In this document: positions 1-10,915 of the stretch, piece after piece
Numbering within the stretch: position 1 is the stretch's first letter
How the letters are laid out: every line of letters starts with the position of its first letter
Assembly (NCBI RefSeq): GCF_026230105.1
Contig: NC_079484.1
Location: 11,051,805-11,115,804, forward strand
Length of the DNA stretch: 64,000 bases
Reading direction: 5' to 3'
DNA from: Diorhabda sublineata
Lineage: Eukaryota > Arthropoda > Insecta > Coleoptera > Chrysomelidae
Notes under the pieces: model-generated
What the model saw: only the letters and a program-made list of their open reading frames with translations
What the model was told of the DNA's origin: nothing
Databases searched by the model: none
Program-made: the position numbers and the translations under genes

Positions 1-8
1 TGTAGCTG

Positions 9-317
9 TTGCGCAGACTTCTACGGATCCCATGGACCGAGCACTTGACGAATGAAGAAGTAGTGAGGAGATCGGGTGTGGAGAGAGAACTGATCGCGGT
101 AATTGAACAACGAAAAGTATTTTATTTGGGACACATTCTGCGAGAATCGAGATATTCAACTCTCAAGCTCATACTGACGGGAAAGATCGACGGAAGGAGA
201 GGACCAGGGCGTAAAAAACATTCCTGGCTACGGAATATAAGAGACTGGTGTGGCATTCAGGGTGCGGCGACAATTATTCGTCGTGCAGAAGAGGGGTGCC
301 TTCAGATAATAGATTAG
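9..317 (+). pseudogene. LINE fragment, C-terminal region (copy A)
   Basis: This open frame has no upstream start of its own; a stop at 3-5 precedes it, so it is the tail of a larger reverse-transcriptase polyprotein. It carries the motif string RRLLRIPWTEHLTNEE, then YLGHILR, GKIDGRRGPGRKK and SWLRNIRDW. This is the conserved C-terminal region after the RT domain in many insect non-LTR retrotransposons. Two other fragments in the window, at 27803-27958 (+) and 40422-40808 (-), show the same motifs in the same order. The 3' flank runs into GAAGAAGAAG near 365, and the other copies end in similar GAA-rich tracts, which suggests one family with a GAA-type tail. The fragment is 5'-truncated. It lies about 740 bases upstream of a kinase exon, so it is probably intronic. 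Confidence 0.75.
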
Positions 318-1052
318 AAGCTTTGGACAAGAGAACCCCTCACGCTGCAAAGTGTATGGTACTTGAAGAAGAAGTATATTAACATTGAAATCTCAATATA
401 GGATAATTCTAGGCCTCAATAAAATTAACTCATTATTTATTTGTATAACTACAAAGATGAAGCAATTTCTTCTTGATTAGATAATTTAAAAAATATACGG
501 CTTTAAGAACTTGCATTTGTAGGCAAAACTGTAAACGAACAAAATTTTATGTATTTCGAAAGTGCTTGATACAAAAAAAAATATTGAAAACATTGCTCAC
601 TAAAAGGTACCTACTCAAGCTTGTTTTAAAAAAAAACAATAACGACAAAGTTATAAATGAAAAAAAAATGTTGATATAAGTTTGATTGCTTTATTTAAAC
701 TCCGATACTTGCCTTTTCACAATTCCATTGGTGTAGATTTTCTGTGGTATTATTGGAAAAAATGACTCTTTTATTCTCCATTTTCTTCTGGAAACTAATA
801 ATAATGAAACGGTACACCTTCATTAAGACAATGGAATAAACTGAAATGATGTAATATATGATATTTTACTTTGGTTTTGAATAGTAGATATTTTATTCAT
901 TATATTACTCTGTATATAATAATTGATACGTCTGAATGTAAAAATATTAAGAAGTCTTTTTCGGGCAATTTTGTTTATAAACTTGATATATGTTCTTACA
1001 TTCATGATGCGTTTTATTTTCGCTTTGTTAACCAAATTTCTGTTTTTTTCAG
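318..1052 (+). other. Intron sequence upstream of the first kinase exon
   Basis: AT-rich sequence with no coding signal. It ends in a pyrimidine tract and AG acceptor at 1051-1052. The 5' end of this intron is outside the window. Confidence 0.6.
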
Positions 1053-1255
1053 ATTGCGAGTCTCTTATAAGAAAAATGTTAGTATTAGAACCGAATAAGA
1101 GATATAGCATTCAACAAATTAAAAAACATCGTTGGATGCAAATGGGCGTACTTCCCATACTACCTCATACAATTAAAACTTCGAACGCTCAACCCAATGA
1201 ACAAATTTTGAGACTCATGCAGAGTTTGGGCATTGACAGCACAAAAACAAGAGAG
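1053..1255 (+). CDS. Sik2: Salt-inducible kinase exon: end of kinase domain and start of UBA domain
   Basis: Serine/threonine kinase of the AMPK-related SIK group, a cytosolic and nuclear kinase acting downstream of LKB1 and inhibited by PKA. The exon opens after a strong acceptor (TTTTTTTCAG) with two bases of an Asp codon. It encodes DCESLIRKMLVLEPNKR, the last kinase subdomain with its conserved Arg, then a helix ending KKHRWMQMG. After a short linker comes NEQILRLMQSLGID, the first half of the SIK ubiquitin-associated domain. The exon ends in phase 0 at GAG|GTAACA and joins in frame to 4933, which completes the UBA domain. The UBA wording is closer to vertebrate SIK1/SIK2 than to SIK3 as I recall them, hence the symbol. 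The catalytic core and start codon lie upstream of the window. Confidence 0.9.
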
Positions 1256-1333
1256 GTAACATCCTAATCTTTACCATTTTTCTACATCTCCCTTTTTTAT
1301 GTATTCGCTCGATACAAAATTCAATAATATATA

Positions 1334-1350
1334 CAGAGTGAGTCTAATTT
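1334..1350 (+). repeat. Isolated transposon end, similar to the 1773-3123 terminal repeat
   Basis: ACAGAGTGAGTC after a TA matches the outer bases of the terminal inverted repeat at 1773. No partner end of its own is evident, so it is probably a remnant of a related element. The open frame at 1363-1545 (-) next to it has no family I recognise. Confidence 0.4.
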
Positions 1351-1695
1351 ATCGCGGAAATGCTAATAAGGAGAGGCGAGTAAATCATCACTATTAATAT
1401 TAATAGGATATTCTCGATGGTCGAATCTATCTGCGTATTGTTCCGAGCTAACTCCTGCAACTAAATCCTGAATGGTTTCTGGAACGTTTATTTCAGTGGA
1501 TATATATTTCAATATATAAAATAGAACTAAGTCTTTGCCAATCAATTTAAGAGCGTTTCCTTAGTGGGAAGCGGCAAAATTAAACACCAAATGTACTATC
1601 TCTAATATATTTCCGAGCTTTCGAATACTTATGTATTCATGGAGACTGAAATTATGGTCAAGTACAATATAAAAATACGTATAGGATTTATCAAA

Positions 1696-1698
<3 letters not shown>

Positions 1699-1767
<69 letters not shown>
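1699..1767. repeat. (AT)n microsatellite
   Basis: About 69 bases of uninterrupted TA dinucleotides, ending a few bases before the left end of a TA-targeting transposon. Confidence 0.95.
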
Positions 1768-1770
<3 letters not shown>

Positions 1771-1772
1771 TA

Positions 1773-3123
1773 CAGAGTGAGTCATGAGAAACTTCTACCA
1801 TATAGAGTTCTTCAGGGAGGATATCGTGTGGCAAATGATTTTCAAACTACTTAAATGATAAATGAAAACGACGATGTACATAGATGAACAATCGATCAAC
1901 GCTTTATAGGACAATATTTACAGATGAAGTCCAGTTTACAAGTGCCTGGATAAATAATTCTCATAATTCACATATGTGGGCAGAAGAAAATCAGAAATGC
2001 TATTCGAGAACTTCGTTTCCAGTTAAGTTTTCGGTTAACTTGTGGATTGGTGTTATAAATGACAAATTAGTAAGTCCTTACTTTTTTGATAGTCCTTTAA
2101 GAGGATAGGTCTATTTGGACCTTCTACAAAATATTGTACCGAACTTTCTTGCCGACGCGAACGTTGTTATCCGAGGGATTTATTTTCAGAGTGATGAAGC
2201 ATCTCCCCACTTTTTACTGTCATTGAAACAACATCTAAATAATGTTTGTGATAACAGGTGAATAGGAAGTGAAGGTCCTATTTCATTGCCTTCACCATCC
2301 CCTGATTTCAATCCCGTTGATTATCTTAGGTACTTGGGGATGATTGCAGTAAATAGTTTACATAGAGAATATTAATAACCGCCAACAATTGATTGGTAGA
2401 ATTGTACATTTTTGTAATACTATTAGAAACGATCCCCAGAATATCCGTATACAGCAATTAACAATTCGGCAACAAAAATGTGGTCTGGGTTCCGAGAATC
2501 TACTTTTAATCATTTTCAGTTTGTTGCTGTTATAGTATTTTTTCCATTTCTTATCTATGCGGCTTAATTACATAATTTTAGTTATTGCTTTAAAATTGTT
2601 GCACTTTATTGTTATTAGTTGCTGTTTTTTGTTGTTTGGTATTTATAGTTATTGTAATTTGTTTCATTTTATCATTTCAAATAAAATACTTGAAATTTAT
2701 AACATTTGCTTGAATTTATACCTTATTATGTAATACGTCATTATGGTTGTTCTATGTTTGATAAGATTTGATCGTTCAGTAAAAATTCAATAAAACTGCG
2801 ACAACATTGTCCTTTTCATTGGTTATTGATGTAGTTTGGAAATTACTTATTGCTTCAAAAAAATATTATACATGATGCAATAATCAATACAAATCCCAAA
2901 GCCGGTCCTGGAATTTCTAAAGTTAGATAGTAGCAGTCGAATACTTCATGTACTGTTTCATGAAAAAATTTAAAAAATAAAATGAGCTGTGTAAACACTA
3001 TAGCCAATTGAAATTTATGTTCAATATCACAAATCACCCTGTGATATAATAGAGAAGAGGAGTTGACACTTTTTAGTATCGACATATGGTAGAAGTATGT
3101 AAAGTTCCTCATGACTCGCTCTG
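1773..3123 (+). mobile_element. Tc1/mariner-superfamily element, rosa-like (DD41D pattern)
   Basis: The element is bounded by TA on both sides (1771-1772 and 3124-3125). Its ends are inverted repeats: CAGAGTGAGTCATGAG with CTTCTACCATA on the left, answered by TATGGTAGAAG and CTCATGACTCGCTCTG on the right. The right arm has a small insertion. Inside is a broken transposase on the + strand. The 1.35 kb length, TA target and DDD-type transposase fit the IS630/Tc1/mariner superfamily. It sits in the 3.7 kb kinase intron. Confidence 0.8.
1884..2540 (+). pseudogene. Broken DDD transposase of the rosa-like element
   Basis: The first block (1884-2108) contains FTDEVQF, the usual context of the first catalytic Asp, and NLWIGVINDKLVSPYFFD. 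After an in-frame stop the reading continues with YFQSDEASPHF (second Asp) and SPSPDFNPVDYLRYLGM (third Asp). Counting from the second Asp to the last Asp of FNPVD gives about 41 intervening residues, the spacing reported for the rosa (DD41D) group. Several stops and frame changes remove any coding capacity. The N-terminal DNA-binding part is missing or too decayed to recognise. Confidence 0.7.
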
Positions 3124-3422
3124 TATAAATCTATTCATGATATTCATATTAAATCATACTAAACCAATCTTTTATAATATAGTAGAAAATAGTATGTTAA
3201 GAATAATTTCAATAAATGTAATATTTATTTTAAATTAAAAAATTTCAAGGACACCCTTCAAATGTTATACCAATAATCACTTTTGAAAATGAAATTTAGC
3301 GACCCAAATAATATACCACAATGGAAGCAAATTTGTTTATCGTATGCATCAATCAGAATAATATATGTAGATAGATTTCAGTTGTAAAATATGCAAGTAA
3401 GAAAACTACCCAAATGGACAGA

Positions 3423-3423
3423 A

Positions 3424-3446
<23 letters not shown>
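3423..3446. repeat. (AT)12 microsatellite
   Basis: Short TA dinucleotide run followed directly by a T9 tract. Confidence 0.85.
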
Positions 3447-3454
<8 letters not shown>

Positions 3455-3891
3455 TCACCCATAATCGACTTGACAAAGATTAAGTATTTTTATTTCTAAA
3501 TTCGTAGATATTCGTCCATCCTTTTGCAGATGAATAGTCTTGGTTTTGGGTGGCTTCCAATTGCTTTTTTAATTGATAGTATTTTTGATATCCTGATCTA
3601 ATTTCATTTAGTCTATATATTTTATATATTTGAATTATTTTTATTTTTTATCCCTTGAATATCAATAATAAAATTATCAAAACGAAAAAATTGAAATTCA
3701 AATGGTGGAACACATACTAAAGAGAATGTCAGTTTTTGATTCCATATAAAACAATCTTGGCCCTACCATTTATTCATCGAATATTACATTGAAACAAATA
3801 TGAATATATCGTATTCACCACCAAAATCTATTGTTTCCCTTCCATCTAAGTGTTATCTTCCGTATGCATTTTTAGCCACCCGATTAAGGTA

Positions 3892-4832
3892 TGTTACAGA
3901 CCATATATAAAATCAGACCGTATGTGGTTTAGGTCGTATACATACGGTCTAAATTGGGCTGATCGCATGTAAAAAATATGTTATTTCATAGACCGTTTAT
4001 ATACGGACTATTGTGATTTAAGCCGTATGCTCGATTGCAGTGTTTCCAAGCACGTGGACAATTTACCGCTTTTTTGCTGTTGTTAAGTATTTTAGTAGCA
4101 GTACTTGTTTCAATCCCGTGAATGAAGAAGGTTTCGATGCTGGAAACCCATGTTCGGAAAATAGTGGCAATTTTTGCAGTAGAAACAGAAACATAGCAAT
4201 GGCAAGAAAAACTGCTCATGATGGATTACAACTACAGGCAAAAACGAATGAAAGTAATATCAAATAGCAACCATCCGAAACCGAAAATCGGATCAACAAC
4301 TGTAAGAATTCCTGTTCCTGACGTCGATCGAGGCAGAGGAGATGCTAGGTCAGTTTTAGCTGTAGTACTGGAAGCCACAGGAAGATGGGCTTTACCGCTT
4401 GGGAACAAAACATGGAGTGATTTCAAAATACTATGGCCGTCCAGTATTTAGAACGTGCCCTGCGAACATTTTGAAAACTGCAGAAGTTTCCAAAGACAAG
4501 GAAATCCCTCTTAGATCGGTGGCTACTGCTCAATCGACAGGACATGGACAAGGTTTTAAAAAATGTTATTGTAAGGGTAAATGTCAATCAAAGAAATGTG
4601 CTTGTCCAAAAGGTAATGTATTATGTAATTCTAAATGCCATAATAGCTTAAGTTGTACAAACAAATAAAAAAAATGAAATGTTCTGATTTTTATTCTTTA
4701 CGTACGTGTTTTTATGTATAACAGTTCATTAAAAGACAAGCTTTTTCCACATATAGACTAATATCCTCAGTCCTTTTCTATACGGACTAGTCCTTTTATA
4801 AATGGTCTATTTTTCATAAATGGTCTGTAACA
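3892..4832 (+). mobile_element. Ginger-like DNA transposon, internally deleted
   Basis: The left end TGTTACAGACCATATATAAA is inverted at the right end (ATTTTTCATAAATGGTCTGTAACA). Both termini read TGTTA, which fits the TGTNR ends known for Ginger elements. The flanks are GGTA (3888-3891) and GATA (4833-4836), compatible with a 4-bp target duplication carrying one mismatch. Near both ends are repeated subterminal boxes such as AGACCGTATG and ATACGGACTA. The interior codes for the tail of an integrase-type protein like those linked to Ginger and KRBA2 (see 4218-4668). The integrase catalytic core is missing. Confidence 0.65.
4218..4668 (+). pseudogene. C-terminal part of a KRBA2/Ginger-type integrase protein
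   Basis: Two overlapping frames give one protein tail. Frame one (to 4451) contains IPVPDVDRGRGDARSVLAVV, a motif I associate with KRAB-A-domain-2-like integrase proteins. Frame two (4399-4668) carries YGRPVFRTCPANILKTAEV and then a cysteine-rich end, KCYCKGKCQSKKCACPKG, followed by CNSKCHNSLSCTNK. A single frameshift separates them near 4440. The cysteine spacing suggests zinc binding. The family assignment rests on memory of these motifs. The frame ends in a TAA just before the right terminal region of the transposon. Confidence 0.65.
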
Positions 4833-4932
4833 GATACATCAATACCCGAATCCAAATAGAAATAAATCATTCAAATTTCGAAAACTATTATTAAAAAAAA
4901 TATATAACATTGATTATTTGCTTTGTTTACAG

Positions 4933-5498
4933 TCATTACGCCTAGCTAGCTACGACCACCATGCTGCCATCTATTATCTCCTCCTAGACAAACTGAGAAG
5001 TCAGTTAGTAGGTGGTGATAACCAAACAGGAGTTCGTGAAGCTCAAAGACGAAGACCGTCGAATGTAGCTGAACAAGCGATGAGGAAGATCTGCCGAGCA
5101 AGTACCACAGAAGACTGTCGTAGATTACTTCACAACACTTCTGCTGCTGCGCCCACTGCAAGCAACAGCAGAATATGCACTAAAGGATCAAGAACCTGCG
5201 ATTCGCCTCCCTCGCACGGAATAGACGCTGCTAAGTTATTAGCAGCGACGAATAGTGAGGACGCTTTGAAGATTTTGAATCAAGCTAGTACTAAAACTGT
5301 GTTTAGCATGTGTAGCGAGGCAACTAAATTAATGTCTACTTTGCAGATGTCTGCTATACCGTCACCTTCTGTTGATAATACAGGTTTTAAAGAGTATAAC
5401 CATCAAGGCCATGGGATACCATATTTAAATGCTGGGAGCTGTCTACCATCACTCGACATTCTTGAATCCAAAGGGTCCATCGGGAGGTTTTCAACAAA
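4933..5498 (+). CDS. Sik2: Salt-inducible kinase exon: second half of UBA domain and linker
   Basis: The acceptor TTTGTTTACAG precedes TCATTACGCCTAGC, giving SLRLASYDHHAAIYYLLL. This is helix 2-3 of the SIK UBA domain, and it joins in phase 0 to the GID..TKTRE end of the previous exon. The UBA domain is needed for LKB1 activation and 14-3-3 handling in SIK family kinases. The remaining ~160 codons encode a Ser/Ala/Thr-rich linker without recognisable folds. The donor is CAAA|GTAAGC at 5499, leaving two bases (AA) that complete an Asn codon with T at 7418. A TAA in the donor region would otherwise truncate the protein. Confidence in the exon limits is high because both phases match. Confidence 0.9.
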
Positions 5499-5952
5499 GT
5501 AAGCTCTAGAGTAGTAATTGAGACTTTTTATGTGGATTAAGATATTTTGACAACATTAAATATTTTTTACAAGTCTACACACGATATTTGATTTTATCTT
5601 GTTTTACTGTATTTTACTTTGATCTTACATTGAGTTATGTGGATACAGATTTGTCTGCTCATATTTAGAAACTGAAATTCACTTTTTCAGCCGTATATTC
5701 CTTCTCACTACGATAGCAACATAATAGTTGAAAAATATCTCTTTAAACTTAATTAAATTTTTGAAAGACGGTATATATGCGAAGAATAAGAAAACAAAAG
5801 TATATAACAACATAAGGGCAAAATATATGAAAAACTGGAAGTAATAGAACTACACTTTGTAAACAAACATATCAGGAGCTTCTATTAAACGCGAGACTAA
5901 TCAGCACTATTTAATCATGTAGGGTGAAGATAAAGAAATTCAATGAGTAATA

Positions 5953-6864
5953 CGAGGGTTACTACGTAAGTTCTTAGATATGGCAGCACTGATGTAAATA
6001 TGTTAAAAACTACATTGCTATCATAACGTTTAACGTTTTTAATGGTGAAAGTACTCAGAACGTGTTATCATACAAGTGCTATTTTAACTACTTATAGATA
6101 GTTCAAACATTCATCTTGGTCTAAAAATGGAATTAAATCGGAAACATTTGTGGTCTCACTTCCCTACAGGACGAATTTCGTGAAGCTCGTGGAAAATCTG
6201 TTGTTGTACCAAGAAACAACGATGCTGGGCTTAAACTGATATTGCAAAATCGTCATGACATACCGTGCAGTTGAGGCGTACTTAGGCATATATTCAATAT
6301 TGCATGAACATTTGGCTGTGATAACGATGGTTCGCGAGCCAAATCCAACAAAAGTTGTTCGTGCTCGAGGTACTTCCAAGCAAATGGTTTCCTGTATTTC
6401 CGGAAAAACTGAACATGTCACCAACGTTCCATTAGAGCAACGTAAAACGGTCTATTCTGAATGGTACGCTAGTATTCGAAGAAATCGGGGAAACCAATCC
6501 CAAAAGACGAATCATTTTGCACTACGACAATACGAGCTCTCACACATCTGTTCAAACAAAAACGTTTTTGAAGAGTTAAAACATCGAATTGATCGGCCAT
6601 CTGCCGTTGTTTGGGACCCAAATCTTCTTTCTCCCGCAGATCAAAAATAAATTGCGATGGATGGATGAACTGTTTTCTACACCTGAAGAAACGGTTAATG
6701 CGTTTAAATCACATATTTTGCAGGTACCTCAATCGGAATGGATCAATCGTATGCAAAAGTGTATTGATCTTAATGGAGACTATTTTGTAAAACAATAAAG
6801 ACATATCCGATTATAAACATTTGTTTTTATTTGTCTATCTCAAAACTTAGATAGCTGGACACAG
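5953..6864 (+). mobile_element. mariner element, irritans type, decayed
   Basis: The left end is CGAGGGTTACTACGTAAG after a TA. The right end, near CTATCTCAAAACTTAGATAG, is a degraded inverted copy of it. The ~910 bp length and the transposase between them fit a mariner. Frameshifts and a damaged right end make it inactive. It lies in the intron between kinase exons at 4933 and 7418. Confidence 0.8.
6160..6798 (+). pseudogene. Decayed mariner transposase
   Basis: Pieces of one transposase appear in successive frames. GKSVVVPRNNDAGLKLIL and MTYRAVEAYLGIYSILHEH correspond to the helix-turn-helix region. VREPNPTKVVRARGTSKQMV and VPLEQRKTVYSEWY lead into the catalytic domain. A frame-shifted block gives a TTIRALTHLFKQKRF-like stretch from the second catalytic Asp region. 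The last block (6589-6798) ends with PQSEWINRMQKCIDLNGDYF, the standard mariner C-terminus. At least two frameshifts and several stops are present. Confidence 0.8.
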
Positions 6865-7417
6865 CAATGCAAAGAAATATCGAATTAAGAAGAGAAACAA
6901 ATGGAGAGCGAAAGAGGGTCACTTCTCTAGCTAGATTACGAAAAGCATTGGATGATATCAAGAATATTTTTTGTACTAGATTATGACTATTTTTAAAATT
7001 ACTATCCAAGCTCCAAGAACAAAACCAGTATCAAATATATTATGCCATTTGAGTTACTGAAATTCTTTTTCGAATCGTAGTTCTATCTAAATTTTTCTTA
7101 GGTGAGATGCCAACTTAACTGAGTTATATAATGTTTGAAATGTTATTTTGGAGAAAATCAATTAATTAATTAACATTTTAGTACTCTCTTAAGAATCATT
7201 ATGAATAAGAAAAATCTGGCATTCGGGAAAGTTACTCAATATATCTCTTTCACTTTGATTTCTAACTGATATTTTTATCGTGTGATTCAATTTTTTCAAT
7301 TCTAAAAGCGTGATATGGAGTGTAGAATTAATAACAAATCTTAAATGACTGTGTTTATGTAGTAATTATCGAGAACAATTTCAATCGAACAAATTATAAT
7401 TTATGTTTTATTTTCAG

Positions 7418-7929
7418 TTATAAAAGTGCAGAAATTCAAACCCAATACTCCAGTTCGACGGACGAAGGTGTTGAAACTGATCTCGAAGATCACCCACCTC
7501 GGTTAAGCTACACTTCATCGAATTCATCAAGCGGCGTTATGACCAATTTCAATACATCGAAAAGTCTCAGTCAAAATTTAAGCTGTGATAGTAATTTTGA
7601 AAGTTTGGAGTATCCATTATCCGAATCCAGCGAATTAGCTAGTAGCTTACCTAGCTGCACCTCAACAGAAAAAAAACCCGAACCCGTGTTAACATCAGCC
7701 AATGCTCTGTCCACACACTATTCGTTAACAACGAAACCGATTTTTCATAAGCATAATCCGCTATCGCACATATCCAGCTTCAAAACGACTAGAGGAATTA
7801 CTAGATCTCCTGTCGACTTCAGAGAGGGTAGAAGAGCTAGTGACGGACTAGTTGCTCAACAAGCAACAGATACTGGTAAAGTGGTGGCGTTCAATTCACA
7901 AAAGTTTACTGAGAAACGTAAAGCCAAAG
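7418..7929 (+). CDS. Sik2: Salt-inducible kinase exon with the conserved PKA/14-3-3 site
   Basis: The exon starts after TTTTCAG with T, completing an Asn codon, then YKSAEIQTQYSSSTDEGVET. The DEGVET motif is shared with vertebrate SIKs. A Ser-rich middle follows. Near the end is VDFREGRRASDGLVAQ; RRAS with Ser at 7839-7841 is the PKA phosphorylation and 14-3-3 binding site conserved across SIK1, SIK2 and SIK3. Phosphorylation there blocks SIK action on CRTC coactivators and class IIa HDACs. The donor is AAAG|GTAACA at 7930, leaving one G for the next exon. Unspliced, the frame stops at 7961. The exon is 512 bases long. Confidence 0.92.
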
Positions 7930-8689
7930 GTAACATCATTTATTTATTTGCATCTTTCTAATTTAATGATTACTATGTAATATCTCTAATCCCTATATAG
8001 TCTCCATCCATATCCGTAAATATTAAATATCTACAGGATCTTACAAAACAAACTCATCTAACGAAGACATGTTAAACATCATGATTCGATTCTATGCGGG
8101 TTCATTTGAAATGATTTGGGGAAAAACGTGGCACACCTGCTGTAACTTGTATATTTATAGAAACTAACCTGGAAAGAGACAGTAGAATACACTATAGGTC
8201 AAGCGATTGTCTAAGCAAGAATCGGTGTAGGTTACCCTCAGAGAGGAAAGGTGTCGCCGTTATTCTTGTAAATGTTGCAGGAAAGATATCAGGCGTTCCT
8301 TAATATTCTCAACAAATAATAAAGAGAAACTTACAGTTAATGCGCAGAAAGCGCATGCGATTATCTTCACTTTAGAATTAACACTATTAGGTCTATAAAC
8401 TATAAACCAGTGCAAGGTTTTAACGGAAATTGCATGCGCCAAAGATATAGAATAATACCCTGAGGTATATTTCAACCGACCTATTAACAACCTTATAAAA
8501 AACGCAAAAGTCCAAAAAAAGTGTCCATATCCGAGGCGTTCTAGTTATTTGTTTTATAGAAATTAGGCTGCTAATCTGGTTCCCAACGAACTTGGGACCG
8601 GCAACAGTACCACAGTACCACAGATGATCTTATTAAATACCTGCAAATAATACAACAGAGAATTAAATTCAAGTTCCCTAGACGGTGAA

Positions 8690-9140
8690 GACGAAGTAAG
8701 CCAGTACATAGACAAGAATGAATGATACGAATGTACTACAACAATCAGACCTATAATGACCTATACATCAGACAACAAGGTCAGAAATATCAAAAACGAA
8801 ACAAATTGTAGAGACCACGGAAATGAAAATTCTCACAAATCTCAGGAGAAACACTACGAGATCGTGAAAGAATCGAAACCCTCAGATGATCATGTGACGT
8901 AGATAACATTAATGAATGGATATCACAGCATAAGAAACAATGGAACCAACATATAAGTCGAATGACAGACAATGGACTGATAAAAATAACAAGAGAAACA
9001 CCTCCAATTGGATTACGAAGTAGAGGTCGACCACGAAAGAGGTGCAATGATATCCTAAAGCCAGGATGAGAAAAGACATCGAAGAAGGAATAGGCGATAG
9101 ACCTATTATGGAAGAAAGAAGAAAAGTATCTACGCATTTT
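8690..9140 (+). pseudogene. LINE fragment, RT C-terminal region
   Basis: Across several stops and frame changes the + strand gives VETTEMKI-like residues, then NEWISQHKKQWNQHISRMT, and finally LRSRGRPRKRCNDIL near 9010-9050. The order W-N-x-HI-x-RM followed by GRPRKRW-like residues is typical of the C-terminal region of insect non-LTR retrotransposons. It differs in sequence from the 9-317 family, so it is a second LINE type. It is too decayed for boundaries, and the minus-strand open frames here are its shadows. Confidence 0.5.
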
Positions 9141-10704
9141 CGCACTAGGCGAAGCTAGATCTATAATGCACATATTAATATATAATCAGCAACACATAAG
9201 TCAAACGCATAATGCAAATTAAAGATAACTATTGCAGAGCTGAAAATAGCATAACCTATAAATGCAACAGTTACGAAATAAATCTTAAACAACAAATTTA
9301 AAATAACTATAGCAGGTACTGGAAGAGAGTTGCACCCATACAGGTGGAAGCTACTCAGTATACGAACGGTTTAACGACATAGTGGCCTCTAAATATACTG
9401 GGTAACCGTAGCCACGATGACCTGGGCACGAGAGTCGAAAGTGTAATTAAAAGCTAGACTAAATGACCAAACAACATGCCAATGACATTCGTTGGATTAG
9501 AGCCCTTATACGGCAATGGAAAATCAGAAATTTGTGAAGAACAACTCTAAATTATGATTGAGGAATCACCAGGTTAAAGAAAAAGTTGATATTACATCCA
9601 TCATTAAAATTTACAGTAGGTCTGAAAACTGGATATAAGAAAAAAATCAAAATTTCCAGGTACTTTGGATACATTCTATATCACTGCGACAGTTTATCAA
9701 ACGTGCAGTTCTCAGTATTAAGCTTAGGAAATCTATGACAAGGAAGTACATGAAGTGCTTAAGCTTCCTAAAGCCTGTACTATACGATGCATCCAACGTT
9801 TGCGCCAACATTCGCGTTCCGACGTTGGCTGAACATTGATTGAAGGCTGGAACTTTACCTAAACTTAGCTGTAGAAATGAAAATGTTGCAAAAAATTATG
9901 CTAAGCTAGATGAAACTGGCACTTTTATTTTCCATACAAAACATGTAGCTTTCACAGGCAAGAGGACAAGAAGTGTGTATAGTTGTACAACAAGTGTTGG
10001 TTCAAACTTCGTCCAATGTTGGGTACTCCTTTGACCTGGGTCAAGAAAACCGACTTTCCATATTTGTTGAAATCACATTAACATTTTTAGTAAATTCAAA
10101 CTTATATTTTTCCGCGATAGCGCGTATTCGGACCGAATGTGGCCGAAAATCTACCGATCAGCTTAAACGCTCCAGATTTTTATTCAACAAGAATACTAGT
10201 TTGTATGATATAGTTCTTGTATGGTAGGCAAGTGAAACTTGTTGCACTGATTGCCGACAATTCTTAATATTTTGCATATATTAGTTATCTTTTGTAGTTA
10301 TAGTGTATAATTAGTGGAAGAAGTGATAATTTGCTATTGGTGAATCACGCAGTGGCTTCTTTTTTGTTATAATTATAAATATCATTGTTGACAGTTCTTG
10401 AGAAACGCAGCGTTACCAACCCGTCTACGTTAAGTGATCCGTAATTGTAATTATTAAGCATTTTTTATTTTTATTTTATTTATATTTTCTTCATTTATTT
10501 TATGTTCCGGTGATATCCGATGGTCCCTCGATTTTTAATTGATTAAACCGCGATTGAAAGGATTGTGCGAGTTGTTACCAGCATCCAAAACATCTTTAAT
10601 CGTACAATACTAATTGTAGAATATTCCATTAAAAAATACACCATCAAATATTTCAGAATATAAAATGTTTGGTATATTTGAAATGCGTATTTATATTATT
10701 TCAG
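9141..10704 (+). other. Intron without recognised content
   Basis: AT-rich. Small open frames at 9840-10034 and 9973-10227 have no recognisable motif. It ends in TATTTCAG, the acceptor of the next exon. Confidence 0.5.
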
Positions 10705-10915
10705 GAGTATTGGATATGCACCTAGTTCAACGCGAGAATCAAAGACTGCAACCGCAACACCCAGTAACGGTAAGGGAAATATCCGAAGAGGTAACACCAA
10801 GACAAAATCAATACCTGCAACCGAGACCTAACAAACGAATTAGTTTACCTGATAACTTTAATTATACAAATCCAGGAGTAGAAACTGTTCAACTGCAAAC
10901 CGCCATGCAACATAG
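10705..10915 (+). CDS. Sik2: Salt-inducible kinase exon, Gln-rich linker
   Basis: The acceptor ATTATTTCAG is followed by GA, which completes a Gly codon with the G left by the previous exon. The encoded stretch VLDMHLVQRENQRLQPQH continues with repeated LQPQ/LQPR units. A second basic site, NKRISLPDNF (Ser codon 10842-10844), resembles the additional PKA/14-3-3 sites found in SIK2-type proteins. The donor is CATAG|GTAAAA at 10916, leaving AG for an Arg codon finished at 14188. The exon is 211 bases and phase fits on both sides. No fold is evident, and the region is probably disordered. Confidence 0.88.

Noticed and set aside
923..1052. Upstream start for the first kinase exon (Met at 923)
   Set aside because: The sequence before 1053 is AT-rich intron ending in a strong acceptor; the kinase motif begins exactly at the splice site.
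1561..1854. Open frames rich in alternating Tyr-Ile
   Set aside because: They are translations of the (AT)n microsatellite.
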